64,000 nt of DNA from Halobacterium jilantaiense (GTDB lineage: Archaea > Halobacteriota > Halobacteria > Halobacteriales > Halobacteriaceae). The stretch covers positions 2,515,393 to 2,579,392 of the forward strand of contig NZ_FOJA01000001.1 of assembly GCF_900110535.1 (NCBI RefSeq), given 5' to 3'. Positions 1 to 8,381 of the stretch are shown piece by piece (the stretch's first letter is position 1; each line of letters opens with the position of its first letter). A program made the position numbers and the translations under genes. The notes beneath the pieces were generated by a model. That model was not told the DNA's origin. It ran no database searches and saw only the letters and a list, made by a program, of their open reading frames with translations.

Positions 1-428
1 TTCACCTGGACGCCGAGGAGCGCGACGCGTTCCTGGGTGCCGGTGGCACTGGCGTGGTCTCGTTCGCGGACGCGAGCGGGCCGCCGCACTCGATTCCGGT
101 CTCGTACGGGTACGACGACGACACGGAGTCGTTCTTCTTCCGGCTCGCGTACCACGCGGACACGGAGAAGCCCGACCCCGAGGACGCCGCGGTGTCGTTC
201 GTCGTGTACGGGGAGACCGACGAGGGGTGGCGCAGCGTAGTGGCGAAAGGCGACCTGGAGTCGACCGACGAGGACGCCGTCTCGACGTCGGCGCTGGAGG
301 CGCTCCGGCGCGTGGACATCCCGCTCGTGGACGTCTTCGAGCGGGCACCCGTGGAGACGGATTTCGAGTTCTTCCGGCTGCAGCCGACCGAGTTCACGGG
401 ACGGAAGGAGGCACCCCCCGACGAGTGA
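1..428 (+). CDS. PPOX-fold (pyridoxamine 5'-phosphate oxidase family) protein, 5' truncated
   Basis: The frame is open from the first complete codon at base 3 to a TGA ending at 428, giving 141 visible residues, so the true start lies before the window. The visible part holds the split-barrel pattern of small FMN-binding PPOX proteins: PHSIPVSYGYD, then FFFRLAYHADTEK, then AAVSFVVYG. Family members bind flavin or F420, but the substrate here is unknown. A GTG at 54 is an internal codon and is unlikely to be the start, because family sequence continues upstream of it (RDAFLGAGGTGVVSFAD). No partner gene follows closely. Confidence 0.7.
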   Translation, partial: HLDAEERDAFLGAGGTGVVSFADASGPPHSIPVSYGYDDDTESFFFRLAYHADTEKPDPEDAAVSFVVYGETDEGWRSVVAKGDLESTDEDAVSTSALEALRRVDIPLVDVFERAPVETDFEFFRLQPTEFTGRKEAPPDE

Positions 429-522
429 CGCGCCGGGCGACCGCCGCGGGGAGCGAGCGCGACTCGCCGAAATCGGGGCCGGACGCCACACGAGTTTTCC
501 AGATTGGTCGCGTACGTCCGGT

Positions 523-1605
523 ATGTCCGTACTGTCCGACGCGACCGGGTTCGGCGAGCGCGTCTTCTCGGAGTTCTCCGAGAAGAACGTCCCGTTCATG
601 GCGGCGGGGCTCGCGTACAACGCCTTCGTCTCGCTCGCGCCGCTGCTCGTCGTGTTGTTCCTCGTGGTGTCAGTCGTGGGCGGCGGCCTCGAGGACCGCG
701 TCGTGACGGCCAGCGGGACGTGGCTGCCCGGCCCCATCGCGGACGTCGTCCAGCAGGTGTTCCAGGGCGACGCCGCAGGCGGGACCGCCTCCGTCGTCGG
801 TCTCGTCGTGGTGCTGTGGGGGACGCTGAAGATTTTCCGCGGGCTGGACACCGCGTTCTCGGAGATCTACGAGACGACCGGCGAGAGCAGCTTCGTGGAC
901 ACGCTGAAGGACGGCGTCGTCGTGTTCGTCGCGCTGGTCGCTGCAGTCGTCGTCACGGTCGGTGCGGCTGCCGTCTTCGCGGCGTTCTCCGAGACGGTGC
1001 CGTACGTCGACGCGCTGACGCCGCTGGTGCTGGTCGCGGGGCTCGTCCTCGCGTTCTACCCGATGTTCTACGTCTTCCCCGACGTGGACCTCGGCTGGCG
1101 CAGCGTGCTGCCGGGCGTGCTGTTCGCGGCGGTCGGCTGGGCGGCGTTCCAGGCGCTCTTCCAGGTGTACCTCGCGTTCAGCGACCCGACCGCGGGGAGC
1201 TTCTTCGGCGGCGTCGTCATCGTCGTCACGTACCTCTACTTCTCGGCGTTCGTGTTGCTGCTGGGCGCGGTCGTCAACGCCGTGGTCGGGAACTACTCCT
1301 CGGGGACACCCGGCGGTGTCGGCGGCGGTGCGGTGGGGTACGACACGGACGTCGACGACTCGATGCGCGGCGACCGACTGGCGAAGTACCTCCAGGACCT
1401 CCGCGAGGACATCACGGGCCACTACCGGGGGATGCGGCCGCGCACGGACGGCCTGCCGCGCCGCGAGCGCCCCGGCGGTGACGTCGACGTCATCGAACAG
1501 CACAGCGAGGACGCCGACGGGGAGACCCGGCGCGTCACCCTCACGTGGCAGGCGTCCGGTGACGACAAGAAGTCGGGCGACGCAGCCGATTCGGGGGTGC
1601 GCTGA
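523..1605 (+). CDS. YihY/BrkB-type membrane protein
   Basis: This 360-residue protein has the YihY (formerly RNase BN/BrkB) pattern. An amphipathic N-terminus ends in FMAAGLAYNAFVSLAPLLVV, followed by about six membrane segments to roughly residue 270 and a hydrophilic, charged cytoplasmic tail of about 90 residues. The molecular function of the family is unsettled; some members were once misannotated as ribonuclease BN. The ATG at 523 follows an AT-richer patch near 495 that may be the promoter. The next gene starts 12 bases after the stop, so the two may be co-transcribed. Confidence 0.85.
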   Translation: MSVLSDATGFGERVFSEFSEKNVPFMAAGLAYNAFVSLAPLLVVLFLVVSVVGGGLEDRVVTASGTWLPGPIADVVQQVFQGDAAGGTASVVGLVVVLWGTLKIFRGLDTAFSEIYETTGESSFVDTLKDGVVVFVALVAAVVVTVGAAAVFAAFSETVPYVDALTPLVLVAGLVLAFYPMFYVFPDVDLGWRSVLPGVLFAAVGWAAFQALFQVYLAFSDPTAGSFFGGVVIVVTYLYFSAFVLLLGAVVNAVVGNYSSGTPGGVGGGAVGYDTDVDDSMRGDRLAKYLQDLREDITGHYRGMRPRTDGLPRRERPGGDVDVIEQHSEDADGETRRVTLTWQASGDDKKSGDAADSGVR

Positions 1606-1617
1606 CCGGGGCCAACG

Positions 1618-2274
1618 ATGACTGGTGACTCACACCCCGACCCCGGATTCCCCGAGGTCCTCACTACGCAACGCCTGCGTCTGGAGCGCTGCTGCCGCGA
1701 GAACGTTCCCGTCCTGGAGCTCTATCGCGCGGCCTCCGACCGGAATCCGCACATCGACGCGGTGACCGAACACCTCACCTGGGAGCCACACGAGTCGGTG
1801 CAGGCCTCGCGGGAGACGCTCGCGCACTTCGAGCAGACCTGGGCGGACGGCGACATCGCGACGTACGCCGTCCGACCGAAGGCGTCGGAGCCGACGCCGG
1901 ACTCCCTGACGGGGTCGCTCGACGGCGAGCGCGGCGTCCTCGCGGGCACCTGCGCGCTGACCTGCGACTGGGCTGCGGACTGCGCGACGCTCGGCGTCTG
2001 GCTGCGCAAGGAGTACTGGGGGCGCGGCTACTCCGGGGAGCGCGCCGACGCGCTGCTCGAACTCGCGTTCGACCGCCTCGACTTCGGCGTCGTCGCCGTG
2101 TGCCACGACGCCGGCAACGAGCAGTCCCGGCGCGCCATCGAGTCGTACGTCGAGCGCCACGGCGGCCGCCGCGAGGGACTGTTACGGAACGTCGCTGCCG
2201 GGTCGGAGGGCGGCGTCGACCAGGTGCGGTACACGATCTCCCAGTCGGAGTGGCGGACCGCCGGCCGGAAGTGA
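1618..2274 (+). CDS. GNAT N-acetyltransferase, RimJ/RimL-like
   Basis: This 218-residue protein opens with LTTQRLRLERCCRENV, typical of RimJ/RimL-type acetyltransferases. It has the core LGVWLRKEYWGRGYSGERADALLELAF (residues about 122-148), in which the WGRGY loop is the acetyl-CoA pyrophosphate-binding element. A later VCHDAGNEQSRRAIE segment fits the conserved asparagine region. The acceptor is unknown; relatives modify protein N-termini or small molecules. It lies just downstream of the YihY gene on the same strand. Confidence 0.85.
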   Translation: MTGDSHPDPGFPEVLTTQRLRLERCCRENVPVLELYRAASDRNPHIDAVTEHLTWEPHESVQASRETLAHFEQTWADGDIATYAVRPKASEPTPDSLTGSLDGERGVLAGTCALTCDWAADCATLGVWLRKEYWGRGYSGERADALLELAFDRLDFGVVAVCHDAGNEQSRRAIESYVERHGGRREGLLRNVAAGSEGGVDQVRYTISQSEWRTAGRK

Positions 2275-2302
2275 CTTCCCGGAGCCTCGCGCAGGGCGGG
2301 AC

Positions 2303-2875
2303 ATGGATTCAGTCGAGACGACGCCGACGGAACAGTCGAGCATCGGGGCGGGCGCTGTAACCGGGGCTGTGGTCTACGTGGTCGGCTACCTCGTCACGTA
2401 CCTCTGGCAAGGAAACTCGGTCTCAGAGTCGTTCGAAGTCATCAATTTCCTCGTGGAGTTGGCTGGCGGTGACCCGATTCCCACCTGGCAGGTCGTCGGC
2501 TGGCTGTACTACAACGCCCACAACGTCGCGTTCACGACGCCCGCGCTCGGCAGCGGCCGGACGGCCCAGAACCTCGTCGCGGACGGGAACGCGCCGATGC
2601 TGCTGTACCTCGTCCCGGTCGTCGTCCTGCTGCTGGCCGGGTTCGTCGTCGCGCGGTACGCCGACGCGACCGACGTCGAGTCCGGCGCTCGCGCGGGCGT
2701 CACCGTCGCTGCGGGCTACGCCGTGCTCGCGGCAATCGGCCTGTTCGTCTTCCGGTACTCGGTCGGCGACGCCACCGTCCACGTCGACTACGCGCTCGGT
2801 GTGCTGCTCGCCGGCATCGTCTACCCCGTGGTATTCGGCGCGCTCGGCGGCGTGCTCGGTGCGGTGACGCGCTAG
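2303..2875 (+). CDS. Haloarchaeal four-helix membrane protein of unknown function
   Basis: This 190-residue protein has four hydrophobic segments, at about residues 15-35, 93-116, 130-150 and 161-188. A less hydrophobic loop lies between the first two (WQGNSVSESFEVINFLVELAGG). It resembles haloarchaeal conserved membrane proteins with no assigned function. No catalytic motif or transporter signature was seen. Its end overlaps the end of the convergent acetyltransferase gene by four bases. Confidence 0.7.
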   Translation: MDSVETTPTEQSSIGAGAVTGAVVYVVGYLVTYLWQGNSVSESFEVINFLVELAGGDPIPTWQVVGWLYYNAHNVAFTTPALGSGRTAQNLVADGNAPMLLYLVPVVVLLLAGFVVARYADATDVESGARAGVTVAAGYAVLAAIGLFVFRYSVGDATVHVDYALGVLLAGIVYPVVFGALGGVLGAVTR

Positions 2876-3354
2876 AGGTCGCGGGCGACCATCTCACCCC
2901 AGTGCTCGAAACCGTACCGCTCGTAGAACGACTGCGCGCGCTCGTTCTCGCGGTCGACGTCCAGCACCATGCGGTCGAGCGGGAGGTGCTGGTCCCGCGC
3001 GACGGAGATGGCTGCCGCCATCAGGTCGTCGGCCACGCCCTCCCCGCGGTGGGCCGGCTCGACGTAAATCTCGTTCAGGACGGCGGCGTCCCAGACGAAC
3101 GACAGCGACTCGGGGAGGACGAACGCGTATCCGACGAGGCCGCCGTCGCGCTCGGCGACCTGGACGCAGCCGGCGTCCTCGTCGACGCAGCGCGCGACCC
3201 AGTCCAGCCACCGCCGGCGATAGTCGTCGGTGAGCTTCGCGTCGTATCTGTCTCCTTTCTCGTCGCTGCCCGTGTTCTCGCCGAGGCCGGTCTCGAAGCC
3301 GCGTTTGAGCTCCCAGAGAGCGTCCCCATCTCCCGGCTCGTAGGGTCTGACCAT
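2872..3354 (-). CDS. GNAT N-acetyltransferase
   Basis: This 160-residue single-domain GNAT begins MVRPYEPGDGDALWELKRGFE. It contains the acetyl-CoA loop AHRGEGVADDLMAAAISVA (about residues 100-118) and the late family signature VDRENERAQSFYERYGFEHW. All parts of a complete GNAT fold are present. The acceptor cannot be deduced. It is convergent with the membrane protein gene and reads away from the membrane-bound hydrolase gene's 3' end at 3402. Confidence 0.87.
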   Translation of the reverse strand: MVRPYEPGDGDALWELKRGFETGLGENTGSDEKGDRYDAKLTDDYRRRWLDWVARCVDEDAGCVQVAERDGGLVGYAFVLPESLSFVWDAAVLNEIYVEPAHRGEGVADDLMAAAISVARDQHLPLDRMVLDVDRENERAQSFYERYGFEHWGEMVARDL

Positions 3355-3401
3355 GCGCTGGCTTCCGGCCGCCCCGAGTTAGCGGTTGCCCTCCCGGCGG
3401 C

Positions 3402-4022
3402 TCACTCCCGCCGCCAGCGCCCGACGACCGCGACGGCGGCGGCTGCCACGACGACCAGTTGCATCCCGGAGGAGACGACGGGGAACAGCCGCTCGGCGTT
3501 CTCGGGGTCCTCGCCGCGCGCGACGTCGACGCCGGTCTGGTAGTGGACGTCCGCGGTCGTGCCGACGACGCTGTCGGCCTCCTCGCCGCTGAGTTCGACG
3601 AACGTCTGAACCACGCCGCGCTGGTTCGACAGCTGGAGGTCGCCGTCGAACGCGTAGAATGTGTCGTGGACCGGGTAGAGGACGTTCACGCCGTTCGTCA
3701 TCAGGTCGGGGGCGATGCCGCCGACGGCGAGCGCAACGACGCCGACACCGGCGACGTGTGGGCCGCGGTCGCCGAACCGCGCCCGCAGCCAGGAGTCGGC
3801 CTGCCGGGCGTCCCAGGCGACGAGGACGCCGAGTAACAGCGGTAGCAGGGCTGTGTGCAGGAGTGCGCGGTGGCCGCCGGGCACCCAGAGCCCAAGGAAC
3901 GTGTCGAGGTCGGGGAGCGCTGCGAACGCGCAGACGGCGGCCAGGGCGCGGGCGTCGAACGCGCGGAGCAGCGCCGTCGCCACGAGCGCCCCGAAGGCGA
4001 CGTGGACGACCGTCGAGGGCAT
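3402..4022 (-). CDS. Membrane-bound metal-dependent hydrolase (YdjM/LexA-regulated-like)
   Basis: This 206-residue protein starts at MPSTVVHVAFGAL. The histidine in the first helix, the DLDTFLG segment and the HRALLHTALLP segment fit the YdjM-type inner-membrane hydrolase family, in which His/Asp residues are thought to bind metal. At least four membrane helices are visible, and the C-terminus is a single hydrophobic anchor followed by GRWRRE. The frame stays open further upstream, but that part has no family similarity and overlaps the divergent regulator's promoter, so the ATG at 4022 was chosen. Confidence 0.75.
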   Translation of the reverse strand: MPSTVVHVAFGALVATALLRAFDARALAAVCAFAALPDLDTFLGLWVPGGHRALLHTALLPLLLGVLVAWDARQADSWLRARFGDRGPHVAGVGVVALAVGGIAPDLMTNGVNVLYPVHDTFYAFDGDLQLSNQRGVVQTFVELSGEEADSVVGTTADVHYQTGVDVARGEDPENAERLFPVVSSGMQLVVVAAAAVAVVGRWRRE

Positions 4023-4059
4023 GCGTGAGAGTCGGTGCCATTGGGCAATGTTTCTTGCC

Positions 4060-4077
4060 GTTCGACGTTTGCCGAAC
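4060..4077. promoter_or_regulatory. Inverted repeat GTTCG-N8-CGAAC upstream of the XRE regulator
   Basis: GTTCG at 4060-4064 and CGAAC at 4073-4077 form a dyad about 43 bases before the start of the XRE-type regulator at 4120, just upstream of a T-rich TATA candidate (4085-4094). A related TTCGAC dyad lies before HMG-CoA synthase at 6289-6304. It may be an autoregulatory operator; this is inference. Confidence 0.35.
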
Positions 4078-4119
4078 TCGGTCGGTAGGTTTTTCCCCGG
4101 TTGCTCGCCACATCCGGAC

Positions 4120-4827
4120 ATGGACGAGGACCCCCGGGAGGGGCTCGCGGTGCGCATCGCCGGCGAAGTCACGCTCAGCGACGACCCCGGCGCGACGCTC
4201 CGCAAGTGGCGCACCGACTTCGACGTCTCCCAGACCACGCTCGCCGAGGAACTCGATGTCTCCTCGTCGGTGGTCTCGGACTACGAGAGCGGCCGCCGGA
4301 AGAGCCCGGGTATCGCGCTCGTCAGCCGCCTCGTCAACGCCCTGCTGGACATCGACGAGCGCCGCGGCGGCACCCACATCGGGCAGTTCGCTCGCGTGCT
4401 GTCGGCGGGCTTCGACAGCGACGTCGTTCTCGACCTCCGCGAGTACCCGGCGACCATCGCGCTCGACGACCTCTGGGCGAGCGTCGACGCCACCGAGGTC
4501 GTGCGCGGCGACCGCGACACCGTCTCCGGCCACACCGTCATCGACTCCATCGCGGCCATCCGCCGGCTCTCCGGCGACGGCTTCTACCGGCTCTACGGCC
4601 AGTCCACGAGCCGCGTCCTCGGGTTCACGAACGTCTCCCGCGGCGAGAGCCCGCTGGTCGCGATGCGCGTCGTCGACCCGACCCCGAGCGCCGTCCTCCT
4701 CCACGGGCTCTCCCCGGACGAACTCTGGGAGCACGCGCCCGCGCTCGCGAACCGCGACGGCTTCTCGCTGGCCGTGACCGAGATGCCGGTCGACGAGATG
4801 CTCGCCGCGCTCCGCGGTCACGCCTGA
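4120..4827 (+). CDS. XRE-type transcriptional regulator next to HMG-CoA synthase
   Basis: This 235-residue protein has an N-terminal helix-turn-helix (about residues 26-75; VSQTTLAEELDVSSSVVSDY is the recognition unit, followed by ESGRRKSPG). A C-terminal domain of about 150 residues ends with GFTNVSRGESPLVAMRVVDP and a conserved-looking LLHGLSPDELWEHA segment. Archaeal regulators of this architecture (COG1709-like, from memory) are often found beside mevalonate-pathway HMG-CoA synthase, and here the two genes converge with 78 bases between them. The ATG at 4120 has a T-rich TATA candidate about 27 bases upstream, giving a leaderless transcript. Control of isoprenoid lipid synthesis is an inference from position. 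Confidence 0.8.
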   Translation: MDEDPREGLAVRIAGEVTLSDDPGATLRKWRTDFDVSQTTLAEELDVSSSVVSDYESGRRKSPGIALVSRLVNALLDIDERRGGTHIGQFARVLSAGFDSDVVLDLREYPATIALDDLWASVDATEVVRGDRDTVSGHTVIDSIAAIRRLSGDGFYRLYGQSTSRVLGFTNVSRGESPLVAMRVVDPTPSAVLLHGLSPDELWEHAPALANRDGFSLAVTEMPVDEMLAALRGHA

Positions 4828-4905
4828 CAGACCGTCCTCGCGCGCGTCGCAGTCGCGGCTCTCGTCTCCCGCACCCAGCGACGCGAAAATCAGTCGCGCG
4901 GACCG

Positions 4906-6243
4906 CTACTCGACGTACGTGTACTTCCGCTCGTTCATCGGGCCCCAGCCGTCGAAGACGAACTCGCTGTCGGGCTGCGTGAACGGCTCCAGCTCCACGC
5001 TCTTCTCGTGGTTGTGGCGGTCGTGGACCTGCTCGTACTCGTCGAAACTGATGTCGTAGCGCGCGGCAATCTGCTCGTCGACGTTCGACGCCGCGACCGA
5101 CTCCTCGAAGCCGTCTTGGACTGTCTCCGCGTGGATTTCGGCCTGTGCGCCGGAGCCGTAGGAGGCCACGAGCAGCTTCTGGCCCGCGAGGTCGATGTCG
5201 TTCTCCGCGGCGTGTTTGAGCGCGCTGAACCGCGCGATGTGGACGGAGCCCGTGTACCAGTTTCCGACCTGACTGGAGATGGAGAGCGTCGGCTCGATGG
5301 TGTCGGCGTACCACTCACGGTACGCGTCCGTGTCGGTCAGCCCGTCGACGTACTCGCTGATGGCGTCCTCGAAGGACTCCTGGTCGTCGAAGTCGTCGCG
5401 GCGGGGCTGCCGGCCGATGTCCTCAGCGAGTTCGTCCTCGATTTCGGTGCCGCGAATCATGTGGCGGTAGCCCAGCACGGCCGCCTTCCGCACCATCCCC
5501 GGGAACGGCGTGTGGAACGGGATGTACGCGTAGTCGTCGGGGTGGGAGGCACCCATCACGCCCTCGAAGTCCTGCAGCGCTTCCCGCATCCGCGCGAGGT
5601 ACACCTGCATCGAGCGCTTGCCGTCCACGCTCGGGAACTGCTGGTTCGGCTTCAGGAAGTCCGTCTCGTCCGCGGAGCCGTAGCCCTGCTCCGTCGAGAG
5701 TTCGACGACGTCCGGGTCCTCGGTAATCCACATCGCGACCGCGCCCGCGCCCTGGGTCGCCTCCCCGGAGGAGTCACGGGCGTACAGCGCGGTGTCCGTC
5801 GCCACGACGAGCGCGCCCCGGCCGCGGTTCCGGCCCGCGAGAATCCAGTTCACGGCGTCGTCGAGGCTCTGGGTGCCGGCGATGCACGCGAACTTGCGTT
5901 CGCCCTTGTTCGCGTGGTGGAAGTCGCCGTCGTACACCTGTTCGAGGCAGCCCGCGATGTACGTCGACACCGGCTTCGAGTTGTCGAACGCCGACTCCGT
6001 CGCCACGTCGATTCGGCCCACGTCGTCGGGCTGGAGGCCCTTGCGCTCCATCAGCCGGTGGGCGGCGTTCGCGCCCATCGTCACGATGTCCTCGTAGGCG
6101 TCCGGGAACGACGACGCGTGCAGCCCCAGTCCCTTCGTGTACTTCTCGGGGTCGTCGCCCATCTCCGGCGCGAACGTCTCCGCGAGGTCGAGTTTCAGCT
6201 TCCCCGTCCAGATTTCGATGGCGTCGATGCCGACGCTTGTCAT
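4906..6243 (-). CDS. hmgB: Hydroxymethylglutaryl-CoA synthase
   Basis: This 445-residue enzyme condenses acetyl-CoA and acetoacetyl-CoA to HMG-CoA, the entry to the mevalonate pathway for archaeal lipids and carotenoids. Catalytic residues are visible: Glu83 in ATESAFDN, nucleophilic Cys120 in KFACIAGTQ and His244 in IPFHTPFPGM. Its length fits the eukaryotic-like long form found in haloarchaea. The gene stands alone, with no thiolase or DUF35 partner beside it. On the minus strand a CATAAGCC TATA-like element lies about 27 bases before the ATG, and a perfect TTCGAC palindrome lies just upstream of it. Confidence 0.95.
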   Translation of the reverse strand: MTSVGIDAIEIWTGKLKLDLAETFAPEMGDDPEKYTKGLGLHASSFPDAYEDIVTMGANAAHRLMERKGLQPDDVGRIDVATESAFDNSKPVSTYIAGCLEQVYDGDFHHANKGERKFACIAGTQSLDDAVNWILAGRNRGRGALVVATDTALYARDSSGEATQGAGAVAMWITEDPDVVELSTEQGYGSADETDFLKPNQQFPSVDGKRSMQVYLARMREALQDFEGVMGASHPDDYAYIPFHTPFPGMVRKAAVLGYRHMIRGTEIEDELAEDIGRQPRRDDFDDQESFEDAISEYVDGLTDTDAYREWYADTIEPTLSISSQVGNWYTGSVHIARFSALKHAAENDIDLAGQKLLVASYGSGAQAEIHAETVQDGFEESVAASNVDEQIAARYDISFDEYEQVHDRHNHEKSVELEPFTQPDSEFVFDGWGPMNERKYTYVE

Positions 6244-6288
6244 AGCCGGGCGTACTCAGGAGGGGCTTATGGGCTTGTCGATAGGCAT

Positions 6289-6304
6289 TTCGACAGAAGT
6301 CGAA
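6289..6304. promoter_or_regulatory. Perfect palindrome TTCGAC-AGAA-GTCGAA upstream of hmgB
   Basis: The two 6-base arms are exact reverse complements separated by four bases. The dyad ends about 46 bases upstream of the hmgB start, immediately upstream of its TATA candidate, a normal place for an archaeal activator or repressor. It may be bound by the neighbouring XRE regulator, whose own promoter has a related dyad. Confidence 0.4.
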
Positions 6305-6307
6305 TAC

Positions 6308-8332
6308 CTACGTGACGTGGAAGACAGTATCACTGCCGGTGTTCCCGTCGGCGTCCCTGACCGTGACGGTCACCACGTAGACGATGTCCGGGGCCCCCCT
6401 GAGTCTGAACGACCCCGTCGCGCTCTCGCCGCTGACCCCCCTAGACGCCGTCAGCGTCGGCCCGCTGAACAGCGGCGCGGCCTCCACGGACACCCTCTCG
6501 AGGTCGCCGTCGCCGTTCGCCGTTGCCGAGTAACTCACGCCGAACTGGCCGCTGCTCCCGCGATTCGAGGTTTCGGTTATCGTGGCCGACGGCGCCGACC
6601 CACCACCGCCGCCACCCTCGTCGTCTCCGGATGAGGCGCTGGGGTAGACTACGAACGAGTCGGTCTCGCGGACGCCGTCGCGCTCGTAGGAGACGGCGAC
6701 TCGGAAGTTCTCGTCAGTCACGTTCACGGCCTCCGGCGTATCCGTCGTCACGCCGCGGTAGAACTCCCCGACCTCGATGGTCGCGGTCTCACCGCTGCTG
6801 ATTCCTAGCCCCGCATTCAGGACGGTCGTCTCGCTTGTCGAGAAATCGTCGCCGATTGCGGTCCGCTCCGTCCGGCTCTCCTCGACGGACAGCGTCAGCC
6901 CCCGCGAACCGACGTAGCCGTACTCGCCGGTGCCCGTCGGCACGTCGACGGTGACGTTCTCTTCGGTTGTGTTCGCGTACAGTTCGCTCTGCCGGCGTCC
7001 CTCGCTCGTCGCGGCGTCGGACAGTCCATCGATTTCGTCGTCCTCCGGCAGCACGGTCACGTCGGTGAGATTGACTTGGCTCGCGTGGTCGTTCCGGACG
7101 GTGAAGTTGAAGCCGCCGGTCGTGTCGCCACCGTCCTGGCCGTCGAACGACCGCGAATCGTTCAGGTAGACGACCGCCCCGCCACTCCCGTTGACCGACG
7201 CGGAGGAGGATCCGACCGTCTCGTTCACAGTCCGCTGCTTGAACGTCCCCTCGCCGTTCACGAGTCCGAACGTCACTTCGGTCTCGGGTTGGTCGCCGTC
7301 CACATCGAACGTCACTCGCCCGTCCTCGTTGGTTCGCTTCTCCCCGTCATCGTCATCGAACACGCTCGGCTCTGACGTGTTCACCCGTGTCCCAGACACT
7401 GGGTTGTTGTACTCGTCGCGCGCCTCGACCGTGACGCTGTCGTCGTCGCTCTCGACGAGCGTGAGGTAGTGCGGTGGCGGATTCGTCGCGTCGCTGCCGA
7501 CGCCGACCTTCGCGGTGCGGAGCGTGAACGGTCCGCTCCAGTCGATACTGAGCGTCACTCGGTCGGTGCCGTTCTGGGTGACGGTGACGTTCGGATTATC
7601 GCCGAGGCTCGTGCTGTTCCGCAGCACGCTCGCGTTCACGACGGTCGGAATCGTGACGTTCACGGGCTGTCCCGGAGTCTCTGGCTGGACCTGCACTCGC
7701 TGGGCGGGCGCGCTCAGGGCGCTCGGATTCACCGCGACCGAGGACGACCGCGACGTGCCCAGCGAGCCGTTCAGCGCGACGAGCGACACCGTCCGGGTCT
7801 GTTCGTCGACGAGCAGCTGGTCGGTCAGCGGCACCGACGTGTTCTGCTCGGGGTAGTAGTTCGACAGCAGAGACGCCTCGTAGCGCAGCCGCGGGGCGTT
7901 CCGGTACTCGTTGTACCCGGGGACGAACGACAGCGCCTTCGTCGGCTGCGCCCACGAGCCGTCCAGATACTGCCGGGTCTCGTTGTTCGTCGCGTTCACG
8001 TTCGACACCTCGATGCGGGGGTCGTCGTAGGTGTCCGTCCTGAGCGTGCCCGCGGCCGGCGGCGGGTTCACGAGGAAGACGCGGTTCGGGTACTCGGTGC
8101 CGAGAGAGACCGTCGCCGGGCGCGCGTTCCCGGTCTCGGCTGTCGACACGAGCGCGTTCCGCACGTCGACGAGCTGCCCCTGAACCTGCTGGCTGTGGCG
8201 GTACTCGACGTCGGCGTTCTCCGCCGGGACGACCGTCGCTTGGTAGACCGAGAGGGCGATAATGATGGTGGCGAAGAGTAAGACTGCCCCCACCTGGACC
8301 GTCACCCCCCGGGTGTCGTCCCTGAATCGCAC
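6308..8332 (-). CDS. Pilin-like secreted surface protein (DUF7289-type) with an Ig-like insert
   Basis: This 674-residue protein starts with a type IV pilin/archaellin-like signal. A charged stretch ending in DDTRG is followed by the hydrophobic VTVQVGAVLLFATIIIALSV, which fits cleavage by a PibD-type peptidase and anchoring of the N-terminal helix. The rest is Asn/Thr/Ser-rich with many N-glycosylation sequons. A segment near residues 285-335 (VTVEARDEYNNPVSGTRV, then EDGRVTFDVDG) matches a bacterial Ig-like (Big-1) fold. Near residue 575 there is a GGGGGGS linker before a final beta-rich domain. It is probably a cell-surface or pseudopilus-type protein. TATA-like TTTATA lies about 30 bases upstream. 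Confidence 0.75.
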   Translation of the reverse strand: MRFRDDTRGVTVQVGAVLLFATIIIALSVYQATVVPAENADVEYRHSQQVQGQLVDVRNALVSTAETGNARPATVSLGTEYPNRVFLVNPPPAAGTLRTDTYDDPRIEVSNVNATNNETRQYLDGSWAQPTKALSFVPGYNEYRNAPRLRYEASLLSNYYPEQNTSVPLTDQLLVDEQTRTVSLVALNGSLGTSRSSSVAVNPSALSAPAQRVQVQPETPGQPVNVTIPTVVNASVLRNSTSLGDNPNVTVTQNGTDRVTLSIDWSGPFTLRTAKVGVGSDATNPPPHYLTLVESDDDSVTVEARDEYNNPVSGTRVNTSEPSVFDDDDGEKRTNEDGRVTFDVDGDQPETEVTFGLVNGEGTFKQRTVNETVGSSSASVNGSGGAVVYLNDSRSFDGQDGGDTTGGFNFTVRNDHASQVNLTDVTVLPEDDEIDGLSDAATSEGRRQSELYANTTEENVTVDVPTGTGEYGYVGSRGLTLSVEESRTERTAIGDDFSTSETTVLNAGLGISSGETATIEVGEFYRGVTTDTPEAVNVTDENFRVAVSYERDGVRETDSFVVYPSASSGDDEGGGGGGSAPSATITETSNRGSSGQFGVSYSATANGDGDLERVSVEAAPLFSGPTLTASRGVSGESATGSFRLRGAPDIVYVVTVTVRDADGNTGSDTVFHVT

Positions 8333-8381
8333 GGTTGGGTGAAGTCGGGAGCCGAGGGGTATAAACGCGGCGGCTACCGGG

